Under the pieces are notes generated by a model. It did not search any database. It saw nothing but the letters and a program-made list of their open reading frames with translations, and was not told the DNA's origin. A stretch of 50,224 nucleotides of DNA from NCBI RefSeq assembly GCF_938015485.1, contig NZ_CALLVU010000072.1, forward strand, positions 1-50,224, in the 5' to 3' direction. The stretch comes from an uncultured Lachnoanaerobaculum sp. GTDB lineage: Bacteria > Bacillota > Clostridia > Lachnospirales > Lachnospiraceae. The position numbers were made by a program, and so were the translations under genes. This document shows, piece after piece, positions 8,237-16,326 of the stretch (its first letter is position 1; each line of letters opens with the position of its first letter).

Positions 8237-8776
8237 ATGGCAAGATTAAAGGAAATGTATGACAACGAAATAGTCAAGAAAATGACTGAGAAGTTTGGAT
8301 ATAAGAATCCTATGCAGGTACCGAAGCTTGATAAGATCGTTATCAATATGGCTGTCGGTGAGGCAAAAGACAATGCAAAAGTGTTAGATGCTGCAGTTAG
8401 AGATCTTGAAATTATCTCCGGACAGAAGGCGGTAGTTACAAAGGCTAAGAAATCAGTTGCTAACTTTAAACTTAGAGAGGGTATGCCTATAGGTTGTAAG
8501 GTAACTCTTCGTGGTTCAAAGATGTATGAGTTTGCTGACAGACTTATAAATCTTGCTCTGCCTAGAGTGCGTGACTTTAGAGGTGTAAATCCTAATGCAT
8601 TTGACGGTAGAGGAAATTATGCTCTTGGAGTTAAGGAACAGCTTATCTTCCCTGAGATAGAGTATGATAAGATTGACAAGGTTCGCGGTATGGACGTTAT
8701 TTTTGTTACTACTGCAAACACAGATGAAGAAGCTAGAGAACTTTTGACATTATTCAATATGCCATTTTTCAAATAA
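8237..8776 (+). CDS. rplE: 50S ribosomal protein L5
   Basis: 179 residues with the L5 hallmarks KIVINMAVGEA, the GMPIGCKVTLRG block and RDFRGVNPNAFDGRGNY. L5 binds 5S rRNA and contacts S13 across the subunit interface. The start follows AAAGGAGG. Confidence 0.98.
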   Translation: MARLKEMYDNEIVKKMTEKFGYKNPMQVPKLDKIVINMAVGEAKDNAKVLDAAVRDLEIISGQKAVVTKAKKSVANFKLREGMPIGCKVTLRGSKMYEFADRLINLALPRVRDFRGVNPNAFDGRGNYALGVKEQLIFPEIEYDKIDKVRGMDVIFVTTANTDEEARELLTLFNMPFFK

Positions 8777-8793
8777 TTTAGGAGGAAGATTTC

Positions 8794-8979
8794 ATGGCAA
8801 AGACTTCAATGAAGATCAAGCAGGCTAGACCGGCAAAATTCTCTACAAGAGAATACAGCAGATGCAGAATCTGCGGTCGTCCACATGCTTATCTTAAAAA
8901 GTATGGTATCTGTAGAATTTGCTTCCGTGAATTGGCTTATAAGGGTCAGATCCCGGGAGTTAAGAAAGCCAGCTGGTAA
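8794..8979 (+). CDS. rpsN: 30S ribosomal protein S14, zinc-binding (type Z)
   Basis: 61 residues, the short zinc-binding form. The four zinc ligands are in CRICGRPH and CRICFREL (two CxxC pairs at about residues 24/27 and 40/43). S14 is a late assembly protein of the 30S head. It is the last gene before an unusual 312-base structured gap. Confidence 0.98.
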   Translation: MAKTSMKIKQARPAKFSTREYSRCRICGRPHAYLKKYGICRICFRELAYKGQIPGVKKASW

Positions 8980-9291
8980 GGCATTGAACACTTAACGAAC
9001 GCAAGCAAAGCGAAGCGTGAGTTTAGTGTGAAAGCCCGTCCCGATGCATTTCAACCTTAGTGAGCATAGCTTTGCTATGTGAACTTAGTTTGAAAGTACA
9101 CCTAATACGAGCAAAGCGAGTATTAGGGTGCTTCACTGCGAAAACGTAGTTTGAGCGCTAGTGGAGTCGAACCCACCCGGTAAATATATATTTGCCGATG
9201 TCGAGTGGACGCATTTATCAAAAAGCTTAATCAAAGCAAAGAAAAGAATTTATACAAGATACATTTAAAATAAACAGGAGGAAAAAATTCC
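8980..9291 (+). repeat. Array of five hairpins in the rpsN-rpsH gap
   Basis: This 312-base gap in the spc operon has no credible ORF. It holds consecutive stem-loops at 8988-9029 (imperfect, about 12 pairs), 9049-9095 (22-base arms, 17 matches, loop TTT), 9099-9130 (CACCTAATAC against GTATTAGGGTG), about 9134-9163, and 9178-9197 (CGGTAAATA against TATTTGCCG). The first and third share the loop element AGCAAAGCGA, and the second has the related AGCATAGCTTTGC. The right arms of the first two contain GAG/GAAC followed by TTTAG/TTAGTTT. This looks like a short repeat family or a structured RNA. The rpsH ribosome binding site (CAGGAGG) follows at 9276. Confidence 0.7.
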
Positions 9292-9693
9292 ATGACAATG
9301 AGCGATCCGATTGCAGATATGCTTACCAGAATCAGAAATGCAAATACTGCAAAACATGACTCAGTTGATATTCCTTCCTCAAAGATGAAAATAGCAATAG
9401 CTAACATACTTGTAGAAGAAGGTTATGTAGAGAAGTACGAACTTGTTGACAATGGTAACTTCAAGGATATCAGAATATTCCTTAAGTATACAGCTAACAA
9501 GAGCGAGAGAATAATAAGTGGATTGAAGAGAATTTCAAAGCCGGGCTTACGTATATACGCAAGCAGAGAAGAGCTTCCAAGAGTTCTTGGCGGTCTAGGA
9601 ACAGCTATTATTTCAACAAATAACGGCGTTATCACAGACAAAGAAGCAAGAAAGCTTAACGTAGGTGGAGAAGTATTAGCTTTCGTATGGTGA
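9292..9693 (+). CDS. rpsH: 30S ribosomal protein S8
   Basis: 133 residues, starting MTMSDPIADMLTRIRNAN, which is the usual Firmicute start. The C-terminal motif GGEVLAFVW is intact. S8 is a central 16S rRNA binder and in E. coli represses the spc operon by binding at the L5 start. Here the gap before it is expanded and structured. Confidence 0.98.
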   Translation: MTMSDPIADMLTRIRNANTAKHDSVDIPSSKMKIAIANILVEEGYVEKYELVDNGNFKDIRIFLKYTANKSERIISGLKRISKPGLRIYASREELPRVLGGLGTAIISTNNGVITDKEARKLNVGGEVLAFVW

Positions 9694-9738
9694 TTTCAAA
9701 CGAAAGAATATAATAATATTATAAATTAAGTTTCAACT

Positions 9739-9821
9739 CTAATAGCAGTAGTCATAAAGAAATATTTCTTTAATGGCTGCTATTAGGTGATATAAACCTG
9801 AAAACCTGAGCGAAAAGCTCA
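9739..9821 (+). promoter_or_regulatory. Hairpins in the rpsH-rplF gap
   Basis: CTAATAGCAG (9739-9748) pairs perfectly with CTGCTATTAG (9777-9786). The stem continues inward through AAAGAAA/TTTCTTT to make a long hairpin without a T run. A second small stem TGAGC-GAAAA-GCTCA lies at 9807-9821, just before the rplF ribosome binding site. The lack of a T tract argues against a terminator. It may stabilise or mark processing of the mRNA. Confidence 0.5.
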
Positions 9822-9846
9822 CGACAAATTTAAGGAGGAAGACGGC

Positions 9847-10389
9847 ATGTCACGAATTGGAAGAATGCCTATCGCAATTCCGGCAGGAGTAACTGTTACA
9901 ATTGCAGAAAATAATCATGTGACTGTAAAAGGTCCTAAGGGTACACTTGAGAGAGCATTACCTTTAGAGATGACCATTAAGCAGGAAGGTGATGATATCG
10001 TAGTAAGCAGACCTAACGACTTAAAGAAGAATAAGTCATTACACGGTCTTACAAGAACCCTTATACACAACATGGTAGTCGGTGTAACCGAAGGCTATGA
10101 GAAGGTGCTTGAGGTAAACGGTGTAGGTTACAGAGCGGCAAAGCAGGGAAATAAGCTTGTGCTTTCACTCGGATATTCACATCCGGTAGAGATGGTGGAT
10201 CCTGAGGGTATCACATCAGTTCTTGACGGACAGAACATCATCAAAGTACAGGGTATCGACAAGGAAAAAGTCGGACAGTACGCTGCAGAAATCAGAAGCA
10301 AAAGAAAGCCTGAGCCATACAAGGGCAAAGGTATTAAGTACTCTACTGAAGTTATCAGACGTAAAGTCGGTAAGACCGGTAAGAAATAA
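9847..10389 (+). CDS. rplF: 50S ribosomal protein L6
   Basis: 180 residues with the duplicated L6 fold and the C-terminal signature PEPYKGKGIKYSTEVIRRK. L6 lies near the sarcin-ricin loop and factor-binding site. Starts MSRIGRMPIAIPAGV after AAGGAGGA. Confidence 0.98.
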   Translation: MSRIGRMPIAIPAGVTVTIAENNHVTVKGPKGTLERALPLEMTIKQEGDDIVVSRPNDLKKNKSLHGLTRTLIHNMVVGVTEGYEKVLEVNGVGYRAAKQGNKLVLSLGYSHPVEMVDPEGITSVLDGQNIIKVQGIDKEKVGQYAAEIRSKRKPEPYKGKGIKYSTEVIRRKVGKTGKK

Positions 10390-10404
10390 TAGGAGGGTAA
10401 TTAA

Positions 10405-10773
10405 ATGGTTAGCAAAAAATCAAAGAGCGATCTTAGAATCAAAAAGCATTCCAGATTGCGTAATCGTCTCAGCGGAACTACTGAGAGACCACGTCTTGCT
10501 GTATTTAGAAGCAACAACCATATGTACGCTCAGATTATTGACGACACAGTGGGAAATACAGTAGTAAGTGCATCAACACTTGAGAAGAGTGTAAGAGAAG
10601 AGCTTTCAAAGACAAATGATGTAGATGCTGCAGCATATGTTGGAACTCTTGTTGCAAAGAGAGCCCTTGAGAAGGGTATAGACAAAGTTGTGTTTGATAG
10701 AGGAGGATTCATCTATCAGGGTAAGATTGCCGCACTTGCAGAAGCTGCACGTGAAGCAGGATTACAATTCTAA
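10405..10773 (+). CDS. rplR: 50S ribosomal protein L18
   Basis: 122 residues, with a basic N-terminus and the motif RPRLAVFRSNNHMYAQIID. The C-terminal end reads AALAEAAREAGLQF, the usual L18 end. Binds 5S rRNA with L5. Follows rplF by 15 bases with an AGGAGG site. Confidence 0.98.
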   Translation: MVSKKSKSDLRIKKHSRLRNRLSGTTERPRLAVFRSNNHMYAQIIDDTVGNTVVSASTLEKSVREELSKTNDVDAAAYVGTLVAKRALEKGIDKVVFDRGGFIYQGKIAALAEAAREAGLQF

Positions 10774-10790
10774 TAGGAGGAGAAACATAC

Positions 10791-11300
10791 ATGAAGAGAC
10801 AAATCATCGATCCAAGCAAATTGGAGTTAAATGACAGAGTCGTAAATATCAAGCGTGTATCCAAAACCGTAAAAGGTGGACGTACAATGAAGTTTTCTGC
10901 TCTTGTTGTTGTAGGTGACGGTAATGGTCATGTCGGTATCGGTCTTGGAAAGGCAGGAGAGGTACCTGAGGCTATCCGTAAAGGGAAAGAGGCTGCAACC
11001 AAGTCATTGGTTGAAGTTAGAATAGATGAGAATTCAAGTGTTCCACATGATTACACAGGAAAGTTCGGAAGTGCAAGCGTACTTTTGAAGAGAGCACCTG
11101 AAGGTACAGGTATTATCGCAGGTGGTCCTGCACGTGCGGTATTGGAGCTTGCAGGATATAAGAATATCCGTTCAAAGTCTTTAGGTTCAAATAACAAGAC
11201 AAATGTATGTTTTGCTACACTTGCAGGTTTGGCAGCACTTAAGACACCTGAAGAGATTGCAAAGCTTCGTGGTAAGTCAGTTGAAGAAATACTAGCATAA
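10791..11300 (+). CDS. rpsE: 30S ribosomal protein S5
   Basis: 169 residues. It has the S5 N-terminal dsRNA-binding domain (VVGDGNGHVGIGLGKAGEV) and the C-terminal domain starting with GTGIIAGGPARAVLELAG. S5 affects decoding accuracy. It is in the standard position between rplR and rpmD. Confidence 0.98.
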   Translation: MKRQIIDPSKLELNDRVVNIKRVSKTVKGGRTMKFSALVVVGDGNGHVGIGLGKAGEVPEAIRKGKEAATKSLVEVRIDENSSVPHDYTGKFGSASVLLKRAPEGTGIIAGGPARAVLELAGYKNIRSKSLGSNNKTNVCFATLAGLAALKTPEEIAKLRGKSVEEILA

Positions 11301-11312
11301 TAGGAGGAAAAT

Positions 11313-11492
11313 ATGGCAAAGTTAAAAATTACATTGGTTAAGTCTCCTATCGGTGCTATCCCAAAGCAGAGAGCAACTGTAGAAGCACTTGGTTTGAGAA
11401 AGTTAAACAAGACAGTTGAAATGCCTGACAATGATGCTGTAAGAGGTATGATTTGGCATGTAAGACATCTTGTAAAAGTTGAAGAAGTCTAA
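11313..11492 (+). CDS. rpmD: 50S ribosomal protein L30
   Basis: 59 residues from ATG 11313 after TAGGAGGA. The translation starts MAKLKITLVKSPIG, contains KQRATVEALGLRKLNK and ends VEEV, which is the short bacterial L30. It fills the gap between rpsE and rplO as in most Firmicutes. Confidence 0.96.
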   Translation: MAKLKITLVKSPIGAIPKQRATVEALGLRKLNKTVEMPDNDAVRGMIWHVRHLVKVEEV

Positions 11493-11508
11493 AGAAGGAG
11501 GTGTAGTG

Positions 11509-11949
11509 ATGGATTTATCTAATTTACAGCCTGCATTAGGCTCAAAGCACAGCGATAATTTCAGACGTGGCCGTGGACATGGTTCAGGTAACGGTAAGAC
11601 TGCCGGTAAGGGTCACAAGGGTCAGAAAGCGCGTTCAGGACCTACAAGACCGGGATTTGAAGGTGGTCAGATGCCTTTATACAGACGTATCCCTAAGAGA
11701 GGATTTACAAATCGTAACTCTAAGGATATCGTAGCTGTAAACGTTTCAGTTCTTGATCGTCTTGAGGACGGCGTTGAGGTTACTCCTGATACATTATTGG
11801 CTGCCGGAATTATAAGACATACAAGAGACGGAGTTAAGCTTTTAGGCAACGGTTCGGTAACAAAGAAATTTACTGTTAAGTACATTGCTGTTAGTGAAAG
11901 TGCAAAAGCTAAGATTGAAGCTGCAGGCGGAACTTGTGAGGTGATCTAA
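11509..11949 (+). CDS. rplO: 50S ribosomal protein L15
   Basis: 146 residues from ATG 11509, preceded by AAGGAGG. An upstream in-frame ATG would add ten residues before the canonical MDLSNLQPALGSK start and is rejected. The glycine-rich motif GRGHGSGNGKTAGKGHKGQ and the FEGGQMPLYRRIPKRGF block are typical. The stop shares a base with the secY ATG. Confidence 0.98.
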   Translation: MDLSNLQPALGSKHSDNFRRGRGHGSGNGKTAGKGHKGQKARSGPTRPGFEGGQMPLYRRIPKRGFTNRNSKDIVAVNVSVLDRLEDGVEVTPDTLLAAGIIRHTRDGVKLLGNGSVTKKFTVKYIAVSESAKAKIEAAGGTCEVI

Positions 11950-13265
11950 TGCTCACAACACTCCTAAATGCATTTAAAGTAAAGGATGTACGAAAGAAGC
12001 TTCTGTACACATTTATAATGCTGGTAATTATTCGCTTCGGCAGTAATTTACCTATACCGGGTGTGAATACAACTTACTTCAAAGATTTCTTTGAAAAACA
12101 AGCCGGAGATGCGTTCGGATTTTTCAACGCCATCACCGGTGGATCATTTGAAAGTTTGAGTGTGCTGGCACTTAGCATCACTCCTTATATTACTAGTTCT
12201 ATCATAATACAGCTTTTGACAATTGCAATTCCGGCACTTGAGGAATTACAACAGGATGGTGAAGACGGAAGAAAAAAGATAGTTGAATATACAAGGTATT
12301 TGACTGTCGCACTAGCCCTATTACAGTCTTCAGCCATGGCGATCGGATTCGGTAGACAAGGACTTTTAATACATTTTGGAATAAAGAGTGTAGTTGTGGC
12401 TATAGTTACAATGACTGCAGGTAGTGCATTTTTGATGTGGATTGGAGAAAGAATTACAGAGAACGGAGTAGGAAACGGTATTTCAATAGTACTTCTTCTG
12501 AACATTCTTGCTTCATTACCATCTGACTTTAACAATCTTTACGTGAGATTCTTAAAGGGACAGACAGTAGCTAAGATGGTGGTTGCCGCAGCTATTATAA
12601 TAGCCTTTATAGTAGCGATGGTTGTATTTACCATCATATTACAGGATGCTGAAAGAAGAATTCCTGTACAATATTCATCCAAAACGCAGGGTAGAAGAAG
12701 TGTGGGCGGAACATCATCAAATATTCCGTTAAAAGTAAATACTGCAGGTGTTATTCCTGTAATTTTCGCTTCTTCAATATTTTCTACACCTATAGTTATT
12801 GGCCAATTCTTGCAAGTTAATAACGGATCAATAATAGGTGAGATATTAACATATATGAATTCATCAATGTGGTTTAAGCCTGAAGCTCCGAAGTATTCAA
12901 TCGGACTTATAGTTTATATCATTTTGATTATCTTATTTGCTTATTTTTATACATCAATTACTTTTAACCCGCTTGAGGTTGCTAATAATATGAAGAAGTC
13001 GGGCGGTTTCATACCGGGAATAAGACCGGGTAAACCTACCAGCGACTATTTCTCAAAGATATTAAGTTATATAATCATTATAGGTGCTGCAGGACTTATA
13101 ATAGTATGTATCATCCCTATAATAATTTCAGGATTGTTCAATATCAGTAGGCTTTCGTTTACAGGAACATCTCTGATAATTATTGTCGGTGTAGTCCTTG
13201 AGACATTAAAAGCAATTGAATCATTAATGCTTGTAAGAAATTACAGAGGATTCTTATTAGACTAA
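11949..13265 (+). CDS. secY: Protein translocase subunit SecY
   Basis: 438 residues, about ten membrane segments. SecY forms the translocation channel with SecE and SecG. Recognisable signatures are FGSNLPIPGVNTTYF near the N-terminus, ITASSIIQLL-like ITPYITSSIIIQLL in TM2, and FNPLEVANNMKKSGGFIPG in the cytoplasmic loop. It overlaps rplO by one base and precedes adk and map, the usual order. Confidence 0.98.
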   Translation: MLTTLLNAFKVKDVRKKLLYTFIMLVIIRFGSNLPIPGVNTTYFKDFFEKQAGDAFGFFNAITGGSFESLSVLALSITPYITSSIIIQLLTIAIPALEELQQDGEDGRKKIVEYTRYLTVALALLQSSAMAIGFGRQGLLIHFGIKSVVVAIVTMTAGSAFLMWIGERITENGVGNGISIVLLLNILASLPSDFNNLYVRFLKGQTVAKMVVAAAIIIAFIVAMVVFTIILQDAERRIPVQYSSKTQGRRSVGGTSSNIPLKVNTAGVIPVIFASSIFSTPIVIGQFLQVNNGSIIGEILTYMNSSMWFKPEAPKYSIGLIVYIILIILFAYFYTSITFNPLEVANNMKKSGGFIPGIRPGKPTSDYFSKILSYIIIIGAAGLIIVCIIPIIISGLFNISRLSFTGTSLIIIVGVVLETLKAIESLMLVRNYRGFLLD

Positions 13266-13272
13266 TCATCTT

Positions 13273-13312
13273 ACGAAAAACCACTGGGGTATATTCTTCA
13301 GGGGTTTTTCGT
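13273..13312 (+). terminator. Hairpin between secY and adk, possible weak terminator
   Basis: ACGAAAAACCACTG (13273-13286) pairs with CAGGGGTTTTTCGT (13299-13312) with one mismatch. The T-rich run is inside the 3' arm rather than after it. It may cause partial termination or mRNA processing between secY and adk. The adk ribosome binding site (GGGGGAGA) follows. Confidence 0.45.
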
Positions 13313-13342
13313 GGTTACTAACAAAAATGGGGGAGATACACC

Positions 13343-13984
13343 ATGAAGATTATTATGTTAGGTGCACCGGGTGCCGGAAAAGGTACACAGGCAAAGAGAA
13401 TTGCAAAAAAGTATAATATACCGCATATATCCACAGGCGATATATTCAGAGCAAATATAAAAGAAGGAACCGAGCTTGGAAAGAGAGCAAAAGAGTATAT
13501 GGATAAGGGAGAGCTTGTTCCTGACGATATCACTATCGGAATGCTTCTTGACAGGATACATAAAGCGGACTGTAAAGACGGCTTTGTGCTTGACGGTTTC
13601 CCAAGGACAATTCCACAGGCAAAGTCCTTGACAGAAGCGTTGTCAAAACTTAATGAGAGTATTGACTATGCTATAAATATAGATGTTCCGGATGAGTCCA
13701 TCATTACAAGAATGAGCGGCAGAAGAGCATGCTTAAGCTGTGGAAGTACATATCATATAAAGTACTCCGCACCGAAGAAAGAGAATATATGTGATAATTG
13801 CGGCAGTGAACTTGTTATCAGAGATGATGACAAGCCGGAGACTGTAAAGAAAAGACTTGATGTATATCATAAGCAGACACAGCCTTTGATAGACTACTAT
13901 GACAATGAGAAAATACTTGCAAGTGTAGACGGTACAAAGGATATGGAAGAAGTGTTCTTAGATATTATTGCGGTTTTGGGATAG
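13343..13984 (+). CDS. adk: Adenylate kinase
   Basis: Interconverts ATP + AMP and two ADP. The P-loop GAPGAGKGTQA starts at residue 7. The AMP-binding segment is DGFPRTIPQA. The LID domain (about residues 126-160) carries four cysteines (CLSCG and CDNCG) for structural zinc, as in many Gram-positive enzymes. 213 residues, long-LID type. Confidence 0.97.
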   Translation: MKIIMLGAPGAGKGTQAKRIAKKYNIPHISTGDIFRANIKEGTELGKRAKEYMDKGELVPDDITIGMLLDRIHKADCKDGFVLDGFPRTIPQAKSLTEALSKLNESIDYAINIDVPDESIITRMSGRRACLSCGSTYHIKYSAPKKENICDNCGSELVIRDDDKPETVKKRLDVYHKQTQPLIDYYDNEKILASVDGTKDMEEVFLDIIAVLG

Positions 13985-13999
13985 ATTGTGAGGATTAAG

Positions 14000-14758
14000 A
14001 TGGCGGTAACAATAAAATCTGAAAGGGAAATACAGTTAATGAGAGAGGCCGGTGAAATACTGGCAAAAACTCATGAAGAACTGGAAAAGGCATTGCATGC
14101 AGGCATGAGCACATATGAAGTAAACAAAATCGGAGACGAGATAATAAGGTCATACGGTTGTGTTCCTTCATTTTTGAACTACAACGGTTACCCTGCTTCA
14201 ATATGTGTATCTGTAAATGAAGAAGTGGTACACGGTATTCCGTCAAAGAAAAGAATTTTAAGAGACGGAGATGTAGTAAGTCTGGATGCAGGTGTTATTT
14301 GGAAAGGCTACCATTCAGATGCTGCCAGAACCCATATAATAGGCGAAGGAAGCGAAGAGGCAAAGGCGCTTGTAAAGGTAACAAAAGAGTGCTTTTTTGA
14401 GGGAATCAAGTACGCGATTGCAGGTAATCACCTTAATGATATCTGTAAGGCTATAGGCACATATGCAAAGGACAGAGGTTACGGTGTTGTAAGAGATTTG
14501 GTGGGTCACGGTATAGGCACACATCTTCACGAAGACCCTGAGGTTCCGAATTTTGATATGAAGAGAAAGGGAATCAAATTACAGCCGGGTATGACTCTTG
14601 CAATAGAGCCTATGATTACAGCAGGAAGAGACGAAGTGGTATGGCTTGATGATGACTGGACGGTTGTTACAGATGACAACTCGCTTGCGGCACATTATGA
14701 AAATACTATTTTGATAACTGACGGTGAGCCTGAGATTCTTTCTTTAAGAAAATTATGA
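14000..14758 (+). CDS. map: Methionine aminopeptidase, type I
   Basis: Removes the initiator methionine from nascent proteins. 252 residues from ATG 14000, which follows GTGAGGA; an in-frame GTG at 13988 is a poorer start. Metal-ligand segments are visible: SLDAGVIWKGYHSDAARTH (two aspartates), VGHGIGTHLHEDP (histidine), and the glutamates in LAIEPM and HYENT. The stop overlaps the next ATG (ATGA). Confidence 0.97.
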   Translation: MAVTIKSEREIQLMREAGEILAKTHEELEKALHAGMSTYEVNKIGDEIIRSYGCVPSFLNYNGYPASICVSVNEEVVHGIPSKKRILRDGDVVSLDAGVIWKGYHSDAARTHIIGEGSEEAKALVKVTKECFFEGIKYAIAGNHLNDICKAIGTYAKDRGYGVVRDLVGHGIGTHLHEDPEVPNFDMKRKGIKLQPGMTLAIEPMITAGRDEVVWLDDDWTVVTDDNSLAAHYENTILITDGEPEILSLRKL

Positions 14759-15030
14759 TAAATATAGGTGATATCGTAGTATCGATAGCTGGTCATGACA
14801 GAGGAGAGTATTATCTGGTCATAGAATGTGACAAAGATTTTATCTATGTTGCGGACGGCAGATTAAAGACTCTTGACAAGCCGAAGAAAAAGAACATAAA
14901 GCATGTGAGCAGGCTTGGAAAAAGTGATGAATTTATTGATATTAGAAACAGTGATGATAACTTTAACGACGTTAAGTTAAAATATCTCTTGAAAAATTGG
15001 AGGAGTAAATGTCTAAATCAGACGTTATAG
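14755..15030 (+). CDS. KOW domain-containing RNA-binding protein
   Basis: 91 residues, starting MINIGDIVVSIAGHDRGEYY, a KOW-like motif as in eukaryotic L14e and related proteins. A basic segment (LDKPKKKNIKHV) follows. A gene of this type between map and infA is a common clostridial arrangement. It overlaps map by four bases and infA by 22 bases, so all three are translationally coupled. It is presumably an RNA- or ribosome-binding protein; its exact role is unknown. Confidence 0.85.
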   Translation: MINIGDIVVSIAGHDRGEYYLVIECDKDFIYVADGRLKTLDKPKKKNIKHVSRLGKSDEFIDIRNSDDNFNDVKLKYLLKNWRSKCLNQTL

Positions 15031-15227
15031 AGATTGAGGGAACAGTTGTTGAGAAATTACCTAATGCAATGTTTCAGGTAGAGCTTGAAAACGGACATCA
15101 GGTATTGGCACATATCAGCGGCAAACTCAGAATGAACTATATCAGAATTTTGCCGGGTGATAAAGTTACTATTGAATTATCACCGTATGATTTGACAAAG
15201 GGTCGAATCATCTGGCGTGATAAATAA
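15009..15227 (+). CDS. infA: Translation initiation factor IF-1
   Basis: 72 residues, the standard length, single S1-type OB fold. The motif MFQVELENGHQVLAHISGK and the end TKGRIIWRDK are typical. The ribosome binding site (TTGGAGG) is inside the preceding gene. Confidence 0.98.
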   Translation: MSKSDVIEIEGTVVEKLPNAMFQVELENGHQVLAHISGKLRMNYIRILPGDKVTIELSPYDLTKGRIIWRDK

Positions 15228-15236
15228 AATAAGACC

Positions 15237-15265
15237 TTGCATATTATACTGCTTAATGGTATAAT
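15237..15265 (+). promoter_or_regulatory. Internal promoter before rpmJ (alpha segment)
   Basis: TTGCAT (15237-15242), a 17-base spacer and a perfect TATAAT (15260-15265) lie in the infA-rpmJ gap. Transcription from here would give rpmJ-rpsM-rpsK-rpsD-rpoA-rplQ a second input separate from the S10 promoter. Confidence 0.7.
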
Positions 15266-15306
15266 ACTATGGCGTCTTTATTAGTAGCGATGAAAGGAGA
15301 GTTACA

Positions 15307-15420
15307 ATGAAGGTCAGATCTTCAGTGAAACCGATTTGCGAAAAATGCAAAATTATTAAGAGAAAAGGTTCCATCAGAGTAATTTGTGAGAACCCAAAGC
15401 ACAAGCAGAGACAAGGTTGA
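15307..15420 (+). CDS. rpmJ: 50S ribosomal protein L36
   Basis: 37 residues with start MKVRSSVKPICEKCKIIKRK and the end KHKQRQG. The zinc ligands C-x2-C, C and H are present, so this is the zinc-containing form. The ribosome binding site is AAAGGAGA. Confidence 0.96.
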   Translation: MKVRSSVKPICEKCKIIKRKGSIRVICENPKHKQRQG

Positions 15421-15450
15421 TCTGCATAGGAATAAGGAGGAAGTAGGTAA

Positions 15451-15819
15451 ATGGCTCGTATAGCAGGCGTTGATTTACCAAGAGAAAAGCGTGTTGAGAT
15501 TGGTTTGACATATATCTATGGTATAGGTCTTACAAGTTCAAGACGTATCTTGAAAGAGGCTAATGTAAATCCTGATACAAGAGTAAAGGATCTTACAGAC
15601 GATGAAGTAAAAGAGTTGGCACAGGTTATTTCCGATACTCAGATGGTAGAAGGTGATCTTAGAAGAGAGATCGCAATGAACATCAAGAGACTTCAGGAAA
15701 TAGGTTGTTATCGTGGCATTCGTCATAGAAAGAATCTTCCGGTTCGTGGACAGAAAACTAAGACAAATGCAAGAACACGTAAGGGTCCAAGAAAGACAGT
15801 AGCAAACAAGAAGAAATAA
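15451..15819 (+). CDS. rpsM: 30S ribosomal protein S13
   Basis: 122 residues, MARIAGVDLPREKRVEIGL at the start and the basic C-terminal tail RGQKTKTNARTRKGPRK. S13 contacts the P-site tRNA and L5 across the subunit interface. The ribosome binding site is AAGGAGG. Confidence 0.98.
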   Translation: MARIAGVDLPREKRVEIGLTYIYGIGLTSSRRILKEANVNPDTRVKDLTDDEVKELAQVISDTQMVEGDLRREIAMNIKRLQEIGCYRGIRHRKNLPVRGQKTKTNARTRKGPRKTVANKKK

Positions 15820-15842
15820 TAAGTGATACACTTATATTTTTT
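15819..15842 (+). terminator. Terminator-like hairpin between rpsM and rpsK
   Basis: ATAAGTG-ATA-CACTTAT (15819-15835) is a perfect 7-bp stem followed by ATTTTTT. It has the full form of an intrinsic terminator although the operon continues for four more genes. A second small stem (CGAAAA/TTTTCG at 15843-15859) follows. Partial termination here would lower downstream gene expression. Confidence 0.6.
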
Positions 15843-15912
15843 CGAAAAGTAATTTTCGCTGTATGTTTTAAAAACAGGAGCGTAGTAAAGTTTGAAAAGG
15901 TAGGTTAGTTTA

Positions 15913-16311
15913 ATGGCAAAGAATGCGTCCACCAAGAAGGTGACAAAGAAGCGCGTAAAGAAAAACGTTGAACGCGGACAGGCACATATTCAGTCATCAT
16001 TTAACAATACAATTGTTACATTAACTGATACCCAGGGTAATGCAATATCATGGGCAAGTGCCGGTGGTCTAGGATTTAGAGGTTCAAAGAAATCTACTCC
16101 ATATGCGGCATCTATGGCTGCAGAAACTGCTGCAAAGGCAGCTTTAGTACATGGCTTAAAATCAGTAGATGTTATGGTGAAGGGACCAGGTTCAGGTCGT
16201 GAGGCTGCGATCCGTGCTCTTTCCGCATGTGGTATTGAAGTAACAAGTATCAAGGATGTAACACCTGTTCCACATAATGGATGTCGTCCACCAAAACGCA
16301 GAAGAGTCTAA
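15913..16311 (+). CDS. rpsK: 30S ribosomal protein S11
   Basis: 132 residues. The motifs HIQSSFNNTIVTLTDTQGN and VKGPGSGREAAIRAL, and the C-terminal HNGCRPPKRRRV, are those of S11, which lines the mRNA exit region of the platform. The weak upstream ribosome binding site is AAAAGGTAGG. Confidence 0.98.
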   Translation: MAKNASTKKVTKKRVKKNVERGQAHIQSSFNNTIVTLTDTQGNAISWASAGGLGFRGSKKSTPYAASMAAETAAKAALVHGLKSVDVMVKGPGSGREAAIRALSACGIEVTSIKDVTPVPHNGCRPPKRRRV

Positions 16312-16326
16312 TAGGAGGTACTAAAA

